Position numbers and translations under genes: made by a program. Shown one piece after another: positions 19,023 through 26,011 of a DNA stretch of 64,000 nt (its first letter is position 1; every line of letters begins with the position of its first letter). Source of the DNA: Spongiimicrobium salis (GTDB lineage Bacteria; Bacteroidota; Bacteroidia; Flavobacteriales; Flavobacteriaceae). Location: assembly GCF_043678055.1 (NCBI RefSeq), contig NZ_JBHEQA010000008.1:99586-163585 (forward strand). Direction: 5' to 3'. The notes under the pieces were generated by a model. It saw only the letters and a program-made list of their open reading frames with translations, did no database searches and was not told where the DNA came from.

Positions 19023-20420
19023 TTAAATAGATTCTGCAATTTCAAGTGCCTTGGTCAGCGCTCCTAGTTTATTATAAGTTTCTTGCAGTTCAGATTCTGG
19101 ATCTGAGGCTGCCACCAAACCGGCTCCGGCTTGATAGTGTAGCGCATGGTTCATGCTTAAGAAAGTTCTGATCATAATGGCATGGTTAAAGTTTCCTTTA
19201 AAGTCCATAAAACCTATAGCGCCTCCATAATATCCTCTACTGGTTTTTTCGTATTGCTCGATCAACTGCATGGCTCTATGTTTTGGCGCCCCACTTAATG
19301 TCCCAGCGGGAAAGGTATCTGCAACCACTTTCATGGTCGGGATTTCTGGTTTTTTCTGTCCGGTGACCTTGGAAACCAGATGGATAACATGAGAAAAGAA
19401 CTGGACTTCCCGATAATTCTCAACGGCAACCGTATTTCCATTTCTGCTTAAGTCGTTCCGGGCAAGATCCACTAACATCACATGCTCGCTATTTTCTTTA
19501 TCGTCCGCGCTTAATTTTTTGGCCAAAATGGCATCTTGTTCGTCATTTCCTGTGCGTTTGAACGTACCCGCAATAGGATGTATTTCAGCTTTACCATCGG
19601 CAACGATGAGCTGGGCTTCGGGAGAACTTCCAAATATCTTAAAGTCTCCATAATCAAAATAAAAAAGATAAGGAGAAGGGTTTACAGAGCGTAAGGCGCG
19701 ATATACGTTAAATTCATCACCCTTAAAACCTTGGGAGAACCGTCGGGAAAGTACCAATTGAAAAACGTCACCACGTTGACAATGTTTTTTGGCCAGGGCA
19801 ACATGTTTCCGGTATTCTTCGTCCTCAAGATTAGAGGTTGCAGTACCCTCTTTGGAAAAATTATAAGAGGCAAAGTTCTTTACATTAAGAATCTGCTCAA
19901 TGGCTGCGATGTTGCTTTCACTTTCATAACAATGGGCAAAAATATAGGCTTCATTCTTAAAGTGATTAATAGCAATAATATTTTGGCAAACCGCATAGTA
20001 GATATCTGGAATGGCAAAAGCACCTTCCTTTTTGGAAATATGAACAGATTCATAGTAACGCACGGCATCATAGGCCATATATCCAAACAATCCATTATTA
20101 ATGAATTTAAAACTGTGATCCGCCACCTTAAACTTTCCACTAAAATCATGAAGAATTTGTACAACGTCCGTAGTCGGTGTTATAGAGGTTTCCTGCCGAT
20201 CTCCATTGGGAAATTCTTCAACAATGATTTCGTCTTGCACTTTAATAGAAGCGATAGGATTGAAACAGATATAGGAAAAACTATTATCACTGGCGTGATA
20301 ATCACTACTTTCCAGAAGAATACTATTGGGGAAACGATCCCTTATTTTTAAATAAACACTTACAGGGGTAATAGTATCTGCAAGAATTTTTTTGTAATGT
20401 GTTTTAAGCTGATATGACAT
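19023..20420 (-). CDS. trpE: Anthranilate synthase component I
   Basis: Converts chorismate to anthranilate with ammonia from TrpG. 465 residues. Chorismate-binding signatures: SPYLFYFDYGDFKIFGSSPE, PIAGTFKRTG, TLSGAPKHRAM and the C-terminal ELQETYNKLGALTKAL. The N-terminal LLESS motif (about residues 34-38), which forms the tryptophan feedback site in TrpE, is present, so the enzyme is probably inhibited by tryptophan. First structural gene of the operon, 139 bases downstream of the leader ORF stop. Confidence 0.97.
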   Translation of the reverse strand: MSYQLKTHYKKILADTITPVSVYLKIRDRFPNSILLESSDYHASDNSFSYICFNPIASIKVQDEIIVEEFPNGDRQETSITPTTDVVQILHDFSGKFKVADHSFKFINNGLFGYMAYDAVRYYESVHISKKEGAFAIPDIYYAVCQNIIAINHFKNEAYIFAHCYESESNIAAIEQILNVKNFASYNFSKEGTATSNLEDEEYRKHVALAKKHCQRGDVFQLVLSRRFSQGFKGDEFNVYRALRSVNPSPYLFYFDYGDFKIFGSSPEAQLIVADGKAEIHPIAGTFKRTGNDEQDAILAKKLSADDKENSEHVMLVDLARNDLSRNGNTVAVENYREVQFFSHVIHLVSKVTGQKKPEIPTMKVVADTFPAGTLSGAPKHRAMQLIEQYEKTSRGYYGGAIGFMDFKGNFNHAIMIRTFLSMNHALHYQAGAGLVAASDPESELQETYNKLGALTKALEIAESI

Positions 20421-20501
20421 ATCCTTTAGCTATTTAATTTTGATGCGATTGTACTTAAGTATATCCTGATATTTCTTTAATTCAATACTATGCTGAAATG
20501 C

Positions 20502-20530
20502 AAAAGGCTTGTCGTGATGACAAGCCTTTT
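20502..20530 (-). terminator. trp operon leader hairpin (probable attenuator)
   Basis: Perfect 12-bp inverted repeat (AAAAGGCTTGTC / GACAAGCCTTTT) around a 5-base loop ATCAC on the minus strand, 29 bases after the stop of the Trp-rich leader ORF and before trpE. The four-base T run closing the stem is short for an intrinsic terminator. A leader segment GTCGTGA (20560-20566) is exactly complementary to TCACGAC, which spans the loop and the start of the right arm, so a competing antiterminator fold is possible. Confidence 0.75.
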
Positions 20531-20559
20531 GATATAGTGTAACTACAATAGTGCTTCGC

Positions 20560-20616
20560 TCACGACTGTTTCCGCAAGTTACTCCACCACCATATGTTTA
20601 AATTTCTGTTCTCCAT
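20560..20616 (-). CDS. trpL: trp leader peptide with three tandem Trp codons
   Basis: An 18-codon ORF reading MENRNLNIWWWSNLRKQS then TGA, 139 bases upstream of trpE. Three successive TGG codons (20584-20592) in such a short ORF are very unlikely by chance and are the hallmark of ribosome-mediated attenuation: a ribosome starved of Trp-tRNA would stall there. Its stop codon lies inside the segment GTCGTGA that can pair with the downstream hairpin loop. The -7 element of the promoter ends only 8 bases before the ATG, so the transcript may begin nearly at the start codon. No homologue search was possible. Confidence 0.8.
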   Translation of the reverse strand: MENRNLNIWWWSNLRKQS

Positions 20617-20624
20617 TATGAGGT

Positions 20625-20655
20625 CAAAGATAGAAATGATTTTCCTAATTTCAAA
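20625..20655 (-). promoter_or_regulatory. trp operon promoter, Bacteroidota type
   Basis: TTTG at 20652-20655 and TATCTTTG at 20625-20632, separated by 19 bases on the minus strand. This matches the Bacteroidota consensus (TTTG, about 19, TAnnTTTG). Transcription would start close to the leader ORF start. Confidence 0.7.
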
Positions 20656-20666
20656 CCAAGGGACTC

Positions 20667-20708
20667 AAAAAAAATAACCCCTATCAAAAATATAAAATGA
20701 TAGGGGTA
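20667..20708 (-). terminator. Intrinsic terminator after yceI-family gene
   Basis: On the minus strand, TACCCCTATC pairs with GATAGGGGTTA around a 13-base loop, followed by eight T. It begins 20 bases after the stop of the YceI-family gene and insulates the trp promoter just downstream. Confidence 0.85.
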
Positions 20709-20727
20709 AAATGTTATATTTTCTAAT

Positions 20728-21306
20728 TTAGAATACCAAGTCAACTACTAAATCGAACTCGTCATAGATGGTCTTGTCTCCTAAGTTGTCAAAGAAACTT
20801 CCAGAACCATATCTGATATCGTATAAGGCGCGATCCACTTTTAGGGTTGCTGTTGCCTTACTCCCATAAACAGAAACATCAAATGTCAATGCTTTGGTGG
20901 TACCCTTGATGGTAAGATTTCCGCTAACTTCATAAGAGTTTTTGCCATTGGCTTTTACCTTAGTAAATACCAATCTCGAGGTAGGGTGGTTGGCAACACC
21001 AAAGAAATCATCTGATTTTAGGTGCCCTTCCAATTTTCCTTTGTATTCTCCAGATAAATCTGTGGAAGCCAAGGAGGTCATGTCCACTACAAATTCACCA
21101 CCGGTAAGTTTGCCGTTGTCGAAAGTCAAGGAACCTTCTTTTAAGTCAATTGTTCCTGTATGGGAACCTGTTACTTTATATCCTTTCCAGGTAACCGTAC
21201 TTTCACTTGCCTTTACTTTTTTCGTATCTTCATGTTTAGGTGTGCTTGCCGTTGCTGCAAGACCAAAAACTAGGGCAAAAACTATACTTACTACATTTTT
21301 TTTCAT
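20728..21306 (-). CDS. YceI-family secreted lipid-binding protein
   Basis: A 192-residue protein with a signal peptide (MKKNVVSIVFALVFGLAATAS), so periplasmic. The YceI beta-barrel (lipocalin-like, known to bind polyisoprenoids) spans about residues 35-192: STVTWKGYKVTGSHTGTIDL, HLKSDDFFGVANHPTSRLVF, GNLTIKGTTKALTFDV. Lies 59 bases downstream of a marR-type gene, and both are probably transcribed from the promoter upstream of that gene. A role in envelope or stress response under MarR control is inferred from context. Confidence 0.93.
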   Translation of the reverse strand: MKKNVVSIVFALVFGLAATASTPKHEDTKKVKASESTVTWKGYKVTGSHTGTIDLKEGSLTFDNGKLTGGEFVVDMTSLASTDLSGEYKGKLEGHLKSDDFFGVANHPTSRLVFTKVKANGKNSYEVSGNLTIKGTTKALTFDVSVYGSKATATLKVDRALYDIRYGSGSFFDNLGDKTIYDEFDLVVDLVF

Positions 21307-21365
21307 TTTACTTTACTTTAATTATTGTGATTTATTTAATGGTTAAAACGTTTATATTATATAGA

Positions 21366-21812
21366 CTAAAATTTATCCAATAACTGATTTAATTTTAGCA
21401 ATTCTTTTTTGGTGAATCCTTGAACAAGGGTATTCTCTGCATTTGCAATAACAGCGTCCATTTTTTCCAAAGCCTTCAATCCTTGAGCTGTAATGGTAAT
21501 TTCTACTTTACGTCTATTGGAAGGGCATAAGATGCGCTCTACATAGTCTTTTGCCAATAATTTGTCTACAAGGCGTGTAGTGTTGCTCATTTTGGTTACC
21601 ATACGACTATTAATGGTGGAGAGATTTGCCGGTTCTCCATTTTGACCTCTAAGAATACGTAAAACGTTGAATTGCTGTATGGAAACATCAAAAGGCTTCA
21701 AGGTGGCCGTGATGTTTTCGGATACAATATTGGAAACCATCATTAAGTGAATAATGGTTTTCTTGTTCAACGGAATCTCTTTAGAGGTTTTTATGCTATC
21801 TTCTACATTCAT
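21366..21812 (-). CDS. MarR-family transcriptional regulator
   Basis: A 148-residue winged-helix regulator. The DNA-binding region is about residues 45-115, with the recognition part NSRMVTKMSNTTRLVDKLLAKDYVERI followed by the wing CPSNRRKVEITIT. The flanking helices form the dimer interface. A palindrome four to twenty bases upstream of its start, next to a consensus -7 element, suggests it represses itself and the downstream yceI gene. The ligand is unknown. Confidence 0.92.
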   Translation of the reverse strand: MNVEDSIKTSKEIPLNKKTIIHLMMVSNIVSENITATLKPFDVSIQQFNVLRILRGQNGEPANLSTINSRMVTKMSNTTRLVDKLLAKDYVERILCPSNRRKVEITITAQGLKALEKMDAVIANAENTLVQGFTKKELLKLNQLLDKF

Positions 21813-21815
21813 GTT

Positions 21816-21832
21816 TATACAACAATTGTATA
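21816..21832. promoter_or_regulatory. Candidate MarR operator
   Basis: TATACAA-CAA-TTGTATA, 7-bp inverted repeat with a 3-base spacer, between the -7 element and the start codon of the marR-type gene. MarR dimers commonly bind palindromes of this size at their own promoters; binding here is inferred. Confidence 0.6.
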
Positions 21833-21834
21833 TA

Positions 21835-21864
21835 CAAATGTAGTATTATTGCTGTGGTTTCAAA
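21835..21864 (-). promoter_or_regulatory. marR-yceI promoter
   Basis: TTTG (21861-21864), 18-base spacer, TACATTTG (21835-21842) on the minus strand: a full match to the Bacteroidota consensus. The palindrome lies directly downstream, so repressor binding would block initiation. Confidence 0.7.
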
Positions 21865-22003
21865 AATATTGTGCTCATAATTTTGTGTTAAAAATATAGA
21901 GGCATACTTTTTTGGTCATCCGTTAGGGGTAGCATAACACATAAAAAAAAATAGGTTTGGAAAATTAAGTGGTGGTATGGGCGTAGAATTTCGTTGGTAT
22001 TTT

Positions 22004-22011
22004 TACTTTTG
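22004..22011 (+). promoter_or_regulatory. -7 element of rhodanese gene promoter
   Basis: TACTTTTG fits TAnnTTTG and lies 27 bases before the ATG. No clear TTTG is found at the expected upstream distance, so only the -7 part is supported. Confidence 0.45.
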
Positions 22012-22037
22012 TGTTTTATTAATAAAAAAAGATTGAA

Positions 22038-22349
22038 ATGGCAGATTTATCACAGGAAGCGTGGGAAGAGCAATTGGAAAATGATCAGAACGCCTTTATT
22101 CTGGATGTGCGCACTCCGGAAGAGGTTGAGGAAGGTTATATCCCCGGAGCAACGAATATCGATATTTATTTGGGGGAAGGTTTTTTGGAAGAACTGGAGA
22201 AATTGGACAAATCCAAAAATTATTATGTGTATTGCAGATCTGGAGCTCGAAGTGGTCAAGCATGTGCTTTGATGAACAATGCCGGCTTTGCCAATGCGTA
22301 TAATTTGGAAGGTGGTTTTATGAATTGGGCTGGGGATGTAGCAGAATAA
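22038..22349 (+). CDS. Single-domain rhodanese-like protein
   Basis: A 103-residue cytoplasmic protein consisting of one rhodanese domain. The active-site loop is CRSGARSG with the sulfur-carrying Cys66; FILDVRTPEEVEEGYIPGA and LEGGFMNWAG are the conserved flanks. Known single-domain rhodaneses carry persulfide sulfur between partners; the partner here is not evident. Monocistronic, with its own terminator. Confidence 0.93.
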   Translation: MADLSQEAWEEQLENDQNAFILDVRTPEEVEEGYIPGATNIDIYLGEGFLEELEKLDKSKNYYVYCRSGARSGQACALMNNAGFANAYNLEGGFMNWAGDVAE

Positions 22350-22376
22350 TTTGGCTCAACCTCCTTATATACTATG

Positions 22377-22408
22377 GTCTGCTCACTAGATTGAGCGGAC
22401 TTTTTTTT
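22377..22408 (+). terminator. Intrinsic terminator after rhodanese gene
   Basis: GTCTGCTCA pairs with TGAGCGGAC (one G-T pair) followed by eight T. It overlaps the last codons of the convergent peroxiredoxin-like gene. Confidence 0.8.
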
Positions 22409-23261
22409 GCTTTACATAATGGGTGTCAATAACGTCCAAAAATGTTTCAGGCTTGGGCCTCAACCTATAATTATTGGTAAGGTCCCTATACAGGATACGG
22501 CCTTCTTCATCAGTAATAAATACGGTTGGGAGTACGGTATCGCTATCATATCCGAGAAATTGAAATCCGAAAGGAACACCATAATTGGCAGCAATACCTA
22601 GTTGTTGAGCCGCTTTGTTATCCTCATCTACCAGAAAATGAAATCCAATATCGATTTTCTTGGCCATGATCAAGGTTTGCTTCTGGGGTTGGGGGCTTAT
22701 CAATACAGTATGTACATTGCGTTTTTCCAAATCTTTATAAAGTCCCGCTATTTCTTCTATTTGGGAGACACATATGGGACACCAATTACCACGATAGAAA
22801 ATATAAATGGAGACCTTGCCCTTAAAGGAGCGTGAAGAGACTGACTTTCCTTTGGTATCCATAACCTTGAATTCCGGCACTGTTTTTCCAATTTTCAAAA
22901 GTTCAGATTCCCTATTCATAAATACCGAATACCACCTTAAGTAGAAAAACCACCCTACCAATAGAAGAGAACTAATAATAAGACTGGTTTTGCCCACATC
23001 TTCCGAGGATAAAAAGGAAATAAAACTAAGAATACAGCCAATGCTGACCAAAAAGGTGAAAATATTCAGGTTTAATTTCAAGATGGTTTTTGTTTTTATA
23101 TAAAAACCCATGAACAAGGAAGCTATGGTCATGGCCGATAAGAACATACCGGCAGACCCAAGGAACCCATACATAAAATACAGAATCAGGGAATAAAACA
23201 TAATGAAGAGGGAAAGAATGGGAAAGAAAGAAATAAATATGGAATGTAATCTGTTCCTCAT
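22386..23261 (-). CDS. Membrane-anchored peroxiredoxin-like (AhpC/TSA, thioredoxin fold) protein
   Basis: A 291-residue protein with two parts. Residues about 8-112 hold four hydrophobic segments (for example FLSAMTIASLFMGFYI and LIISSLLLVGWFFYLRWYSVF). Residues about 120-285 form an AhpC/TSA thioredoxin-fold domain: GKTVPEFKVMDTKGKSV, FYRGNWCPICVSQIEEI, LVDEDNKAAQQLGIA. The active site is WCPIC, a CxxC pair rather than the single TPxC peroxidatic cysteine, so it may act as a thiol oxidoreductase or as an atypical peroxiredoxin. The catalytic domain is probably tethered to the inner membrane. Convergent with the rhodanese gene, sharing its terminator region. Confidence 0.85.
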   Translation of the reverse strand: MRNRLHSIFISFFPILSLFIMFYSLILYFMYGFLGSAGMFLSAMTIASLFMGFYIKTKTILKLNLNIFTFLVSIGCILSFISFLSSEDVGKTSLIISSLLLVGWFFYLRWYSVFMNRESELLKIGKTVPEFKVMDTKGKSVSSRSFKGKVSIYIFYRGNWCPICVSQIEEIAGLYKDLEKRNVHTVLISPQPQKQTLIMAKKIDIGFHFLVDEDNKAAQQLGIAANYGVPFGFQFLGYDSDTVLPTVFITDEEGRILYRDLTNNYRLRPKPETFLDVIDTHYVKQKKVRSI

Positions 23262-23286
23262 TAAACACTGTTTATAACGGTGAGTC

Positions 23287-23294
23287 CAAAGATA
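23287..23294 (-). promoter_or_regulatory. -7 element upstream of the peroxiredoxin-like gene
   Basis: TATCTTTG on the minus strand, 25 bases before the ATG, fits TAnnTTTG. No good upstream TTTG, so confidence is moderate. Confidence 0.4.
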
Positions 23295-23338
23295 CTCATC
23301 TGCCTTTTAAAGTAAAGAAATAAATTGTATTTTCGTGT

Positions 23339-24628
23339 ATGATGATAAGAGAAAATTTACTACATTTTGTATGGAAACACCAAAAGTTACCCTTGGGAGA
23401 CCTGTACACTTCCTCAGGAGAAAAGCTTATGGTTTTACGCCCCGGCTTGCACAACCATTTATCAGGGCCTGATTTTTTTAATGCTCAAGTGGTTATTGGA
23501 ACACAAGAATGGGCAGGAAATATAGAAATGCATGTTAAGGCATCGGATTGGTACGTACATGGACATGAAAAAGATCCGAAATACAACACTGTTATTTTGC
23601 ACATTGTCTGGGAAAACGACATTGATATTTTTAGAAATGATACCACTAGAATCCCTACTCTGGTGCTAAAAGAATATCTTTCAAGCAAGCTGCTAATGGC
23701 CCATGAAAAGCTCTTGAACAAGAAAGAACACAAATTCATCAATTGCGAAAAAGAAATTGGAAATTTATCCCATTTTCTGATTAAAAATTGGATGGATAGT
23801 CTTTTCATAGAACGTTTGGAAGAGAAAACACGGCGGATAGAAAAACGCTTAAAGCAATTTGAAAATGATTGGGAGCAGCTAACATTTATACTATTGCTGA
23901 AGAATTTCGGCTCAAAAATAAATGGAAATTCATTTCATGAGATCGGAAAGGGATTAAATTTCTCTATGATTCGTAAAATACGACATGATCGACATCAGTT
24001 AGAGAGCGTGCTTTTTGGTATGGCAGGTTTATTGGAGAATACTACGATCTTTGATCGTTATTATACTACTTTACAGGACGAATTTCATTTTTTAAAATCC
24101 AAATGGAATTTAAAACAACATTCCGGAGGCTATCCTGAGTTTTTCAGATTACGTCCAACGAACTTTCCAACGATTCGCTTATCGCAATTTGCAGGTTTAT
24201 ATGAAAAACACAACACTGTATTTGGTAAATTGATGGCTGCTGAAACCATAGCTGAACTCCGTGCCATCTTTGAAATAAGCGCAAGTATATATTGGAAAGA
24301 TCATTTTACATTTGGGAAAGTATCAAAGTCCAGCACAAAGCGTTTGAGCAAGGCATTTATTGACCTTCTTATCATTAATACGATTATACCGTTGAAATTT
24401 TGTTATTCGCGATATCGCGGAGAAGATGTAAGTGAAAGTTTGTTGGCCATAGGTATGGCGATAAAAAAAGAACATAATAGCATTGTGACTAATTTTGAAA
24501 CCTTAAAAATACCTATTGCACATGCAATGCACAGTCAGGCAATTCTCCAACTATATACATCGTATTGTAGTGCAAATAGATGCTTGCAATGCGCCATTGG
24601 GAGCAATCTAATGCATACAGCAGTGTAA
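23339..24628 (+). CDS. DUF2851 family protein
   Basis: A 429-residue protein of the DUF2851 family, found mainly in Bacteroidota and of unknown function. Recognised from the N-terminal LRPGLHNHLSGPDFFNAQV, WAGNIEMHVKASDWYVHGH and YNTVILHIVWEND, and from the C-terminal cysteine motif YCSANRCLQCAIG. The acidic and histidine residues in the N-terminal block and the C-terminal cysteines could bind metal (inference). No signal peptide. A weak -7 element (TATTTTCG) lies just before the start. Confidence 0.88.
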   Translation: MMIRENLLHFVWKHQKLPLGDLYTSSGEKLMVLRPGLHNHLSGPDFFNAQVVIGTQEWAGNIEMHVKASDWYVHGHEKDPKYNTVILHIVWENDIDIFRNDTTRIPTLVLKEYLSSKLLMAHEKLLNKKEHKFINCEKEIGNLSHFLIKNWMDSLFIERLEEKTRRIEKRLKQFENDWEQLTFILLLKNFGSKINGNSFHEIGKGLNFSMIRKIRHDRHQLESVLFGMAGLLENTTIFDRYYTTLQDEFHFLKSKWNLKQHSGGYPEFFRLRPTNFPTIRLSQFAGLYEKHNTVFGKLMAAETIAELRAIFEISASIYWKDHFTFGKVSKSSTKRLSKAFIDLLIINTIIPLKFCYSRYRGEDVSESLLAIGMAIKKEHNSIVTNFETLKIPIAHAMHSQAILQLYTSYCSANRCLQCAIGSNLMHTAV

Positions 24629-24690
24629 TCTAATGATAGCTTGCACTGCTTTTCAAGAAGATATTTAAATTAATTAATTACTTTTAGCGC

Positions 24691-24918
24691 ATGGATTTTT
24701 TTTATCATATCCTTTACTATTTTCAAAAGAGAGGTTTTGAGGTATGCAGACGTATCGCGGAACGCATGGGTATACGGACGCGTATTGTGCGAACCTCATT
24801 TATTTATTTAACCTTTGTAACCGTCGGTTTTGGGTTTGCCCTCTACTTGTTTTTGGCATTTTGGTTGAAAATCAAGGATTTGGTATACACCAAAAGAACT
24901 TCCGTATTTGACCTTTAA
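24691..24918 (+). CDS. PspC-domain small membrane protein
   Basis: A 75-residue protein with the PspC-like sequence RIAERMGIRTRIVRTSFIYLTF followed by one strong membrane segment (VGFGFALYLFLAFWL). PspC proteins are known from the phage-shock envelope-stress response; no other psp gene is nearby. Its stop is two bases before the ATG of the potassium channel gene, suggesting co-transcription and perhaps a link between the two products. Confidence 0.8.
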   Translation: MDFFYHILYYFQKRGFEVCRRIAERMGIRTRIVRTSFIYLTFVTVGFGFALYLFLAFWLKIKDLVYTKRTSVFDL

Positions 24919-24920
24919 AT

Positions 24921-25928
24921 ATGATGCTATTTTTTCGTTCTAAGATATATAGAGCACTTATTTTACTGGTATTGATACAACTAATAGGAATATTAGGGTA
25001 TCGTTACTTTTCCGGGTTTTCATGGTTCGATGCATTTTATATGACCGTTATTACGGTGACTACGGTAGGATTTTCCGAAGTAAAGCCATTATCCCCTGAG
25101 GCAAAGATTTTCACCATTTTTTTAATTATTTCCAGTGTTTTCATTTTTGCCTATGCCATTTCGGTCATTACAGAATATATTTTAAGTAGAAATTCATTAC
25201 AACTATTAAAAAAGAAGAAAGTGAAAAATAAGGTCAATAGCCTATCCCAACACGTCATTGTATGCGGATACGGGCGTAATGGAAATCAGGCGGCTGAACG
25301 ACTAAGGGCGTATAAAATGCCTTTTGTGGTCATTGAAAAAAACCGGGAAATCATAGAAAAACATGAAGATGAACTGCTTTTTGTTGAAGGAGATGCCAGT
25401 GACGATGAGGTGTTGAAAGAAGCAGGAATCTTACGGGCAAAATATTTGATTACCGCAATGCCCGATGATGCGGCCAACCTATTTGTGGTATTGTCGGCCA
25501 AACAACTAAATTCCAATTTATTCATTATCAGTAGGGCATCCCTAGTGACTTCCCAGAAGAAATTACATTTGGCCGGGGCAGACAAAGTAATCATGCCAGA
25601 TAAAATAGGAGGAGATCATATGGCTTCTTTGGTGGTAATTCCAGATTTGATCACCTTCATGGATAAGCTGTCTACAGACGGAAAGGATACCACCAATCTA
25701 GAAGAAGTGCCTATTGAGGATTTTGCAGATCAAGTAGAATGTAATTCCTTGCGCGACTTGGATTTACGAAATAGAACGGGATGTACCATTATTGGATATA
25801 TAGAACCCAATGGAAATTATATCATTAATCCTGAAGCCGATTTAATTTTAGAGCCGAAGAGTAAAGTAATCGTTTTGGGAAGGCCCGAACAAATTAAAAA
25901 ATTAAACGAAATGTTTCATATTGGTTGA
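24921..25928 (+). CDS. Potassium channel with RCK (TrkA-N/TrkA-C) domain
   Basis: A 335-residue two-helix ion channel. Membrane segments lie at about 11-30 and 62-85 with the pore loop between. The selectivity filter reads TTVGFSEV (residues 47-54) instead of the usual TVGYGD. The RCK/TrkA-N Rossmann domain starts near 110 with CGYGRNGNQ (GxGxxG at 116-121) and acidic VIEKN after strand 2, so it should bind a nucleotide. TrkA-C lies at about 250-335. It would form a tetramer in the inner membrane. The Gly-to-Ser change in the filter may alter selectivity (inference). Confidence 0.9.
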   Translation: MMLFFRSKIYRALILLVLIQLIGILGYRYFSGFSWFDAFYMTVITVTTVGFSEVKPLSPEAKIFTIFLIISSVFIFAYAISVITEYILSRNSLQLLKKKKVKNKVNSLSQHVIVCGYGRNGNQAAERLRAYKMPFVVIEKNREIIEKHEDELLFVEGDASDDEVLKEAGILRAKYLITAMPDDAANLFVVLSAKQLNSNLFIISRASLVTSQKKLHLAGADKVIMPDKIGGDHMASLVVIPDLITFMDKLSTDGKDTTNLEEVPIEDFADQVECNSLRDLDLRNRTGCTIIGYIEPNGNYIINPEADLILEPKSKVIVLGRPEQIKKLNEMFHIG

Positions 25929-26011
25929 GGATATTTGAATCATTTCTTGATTAGGATGGATATTTTTAGGATATTGCCAACCTTACTGACTAATTAAAAA
26001 TTAAATTACAT

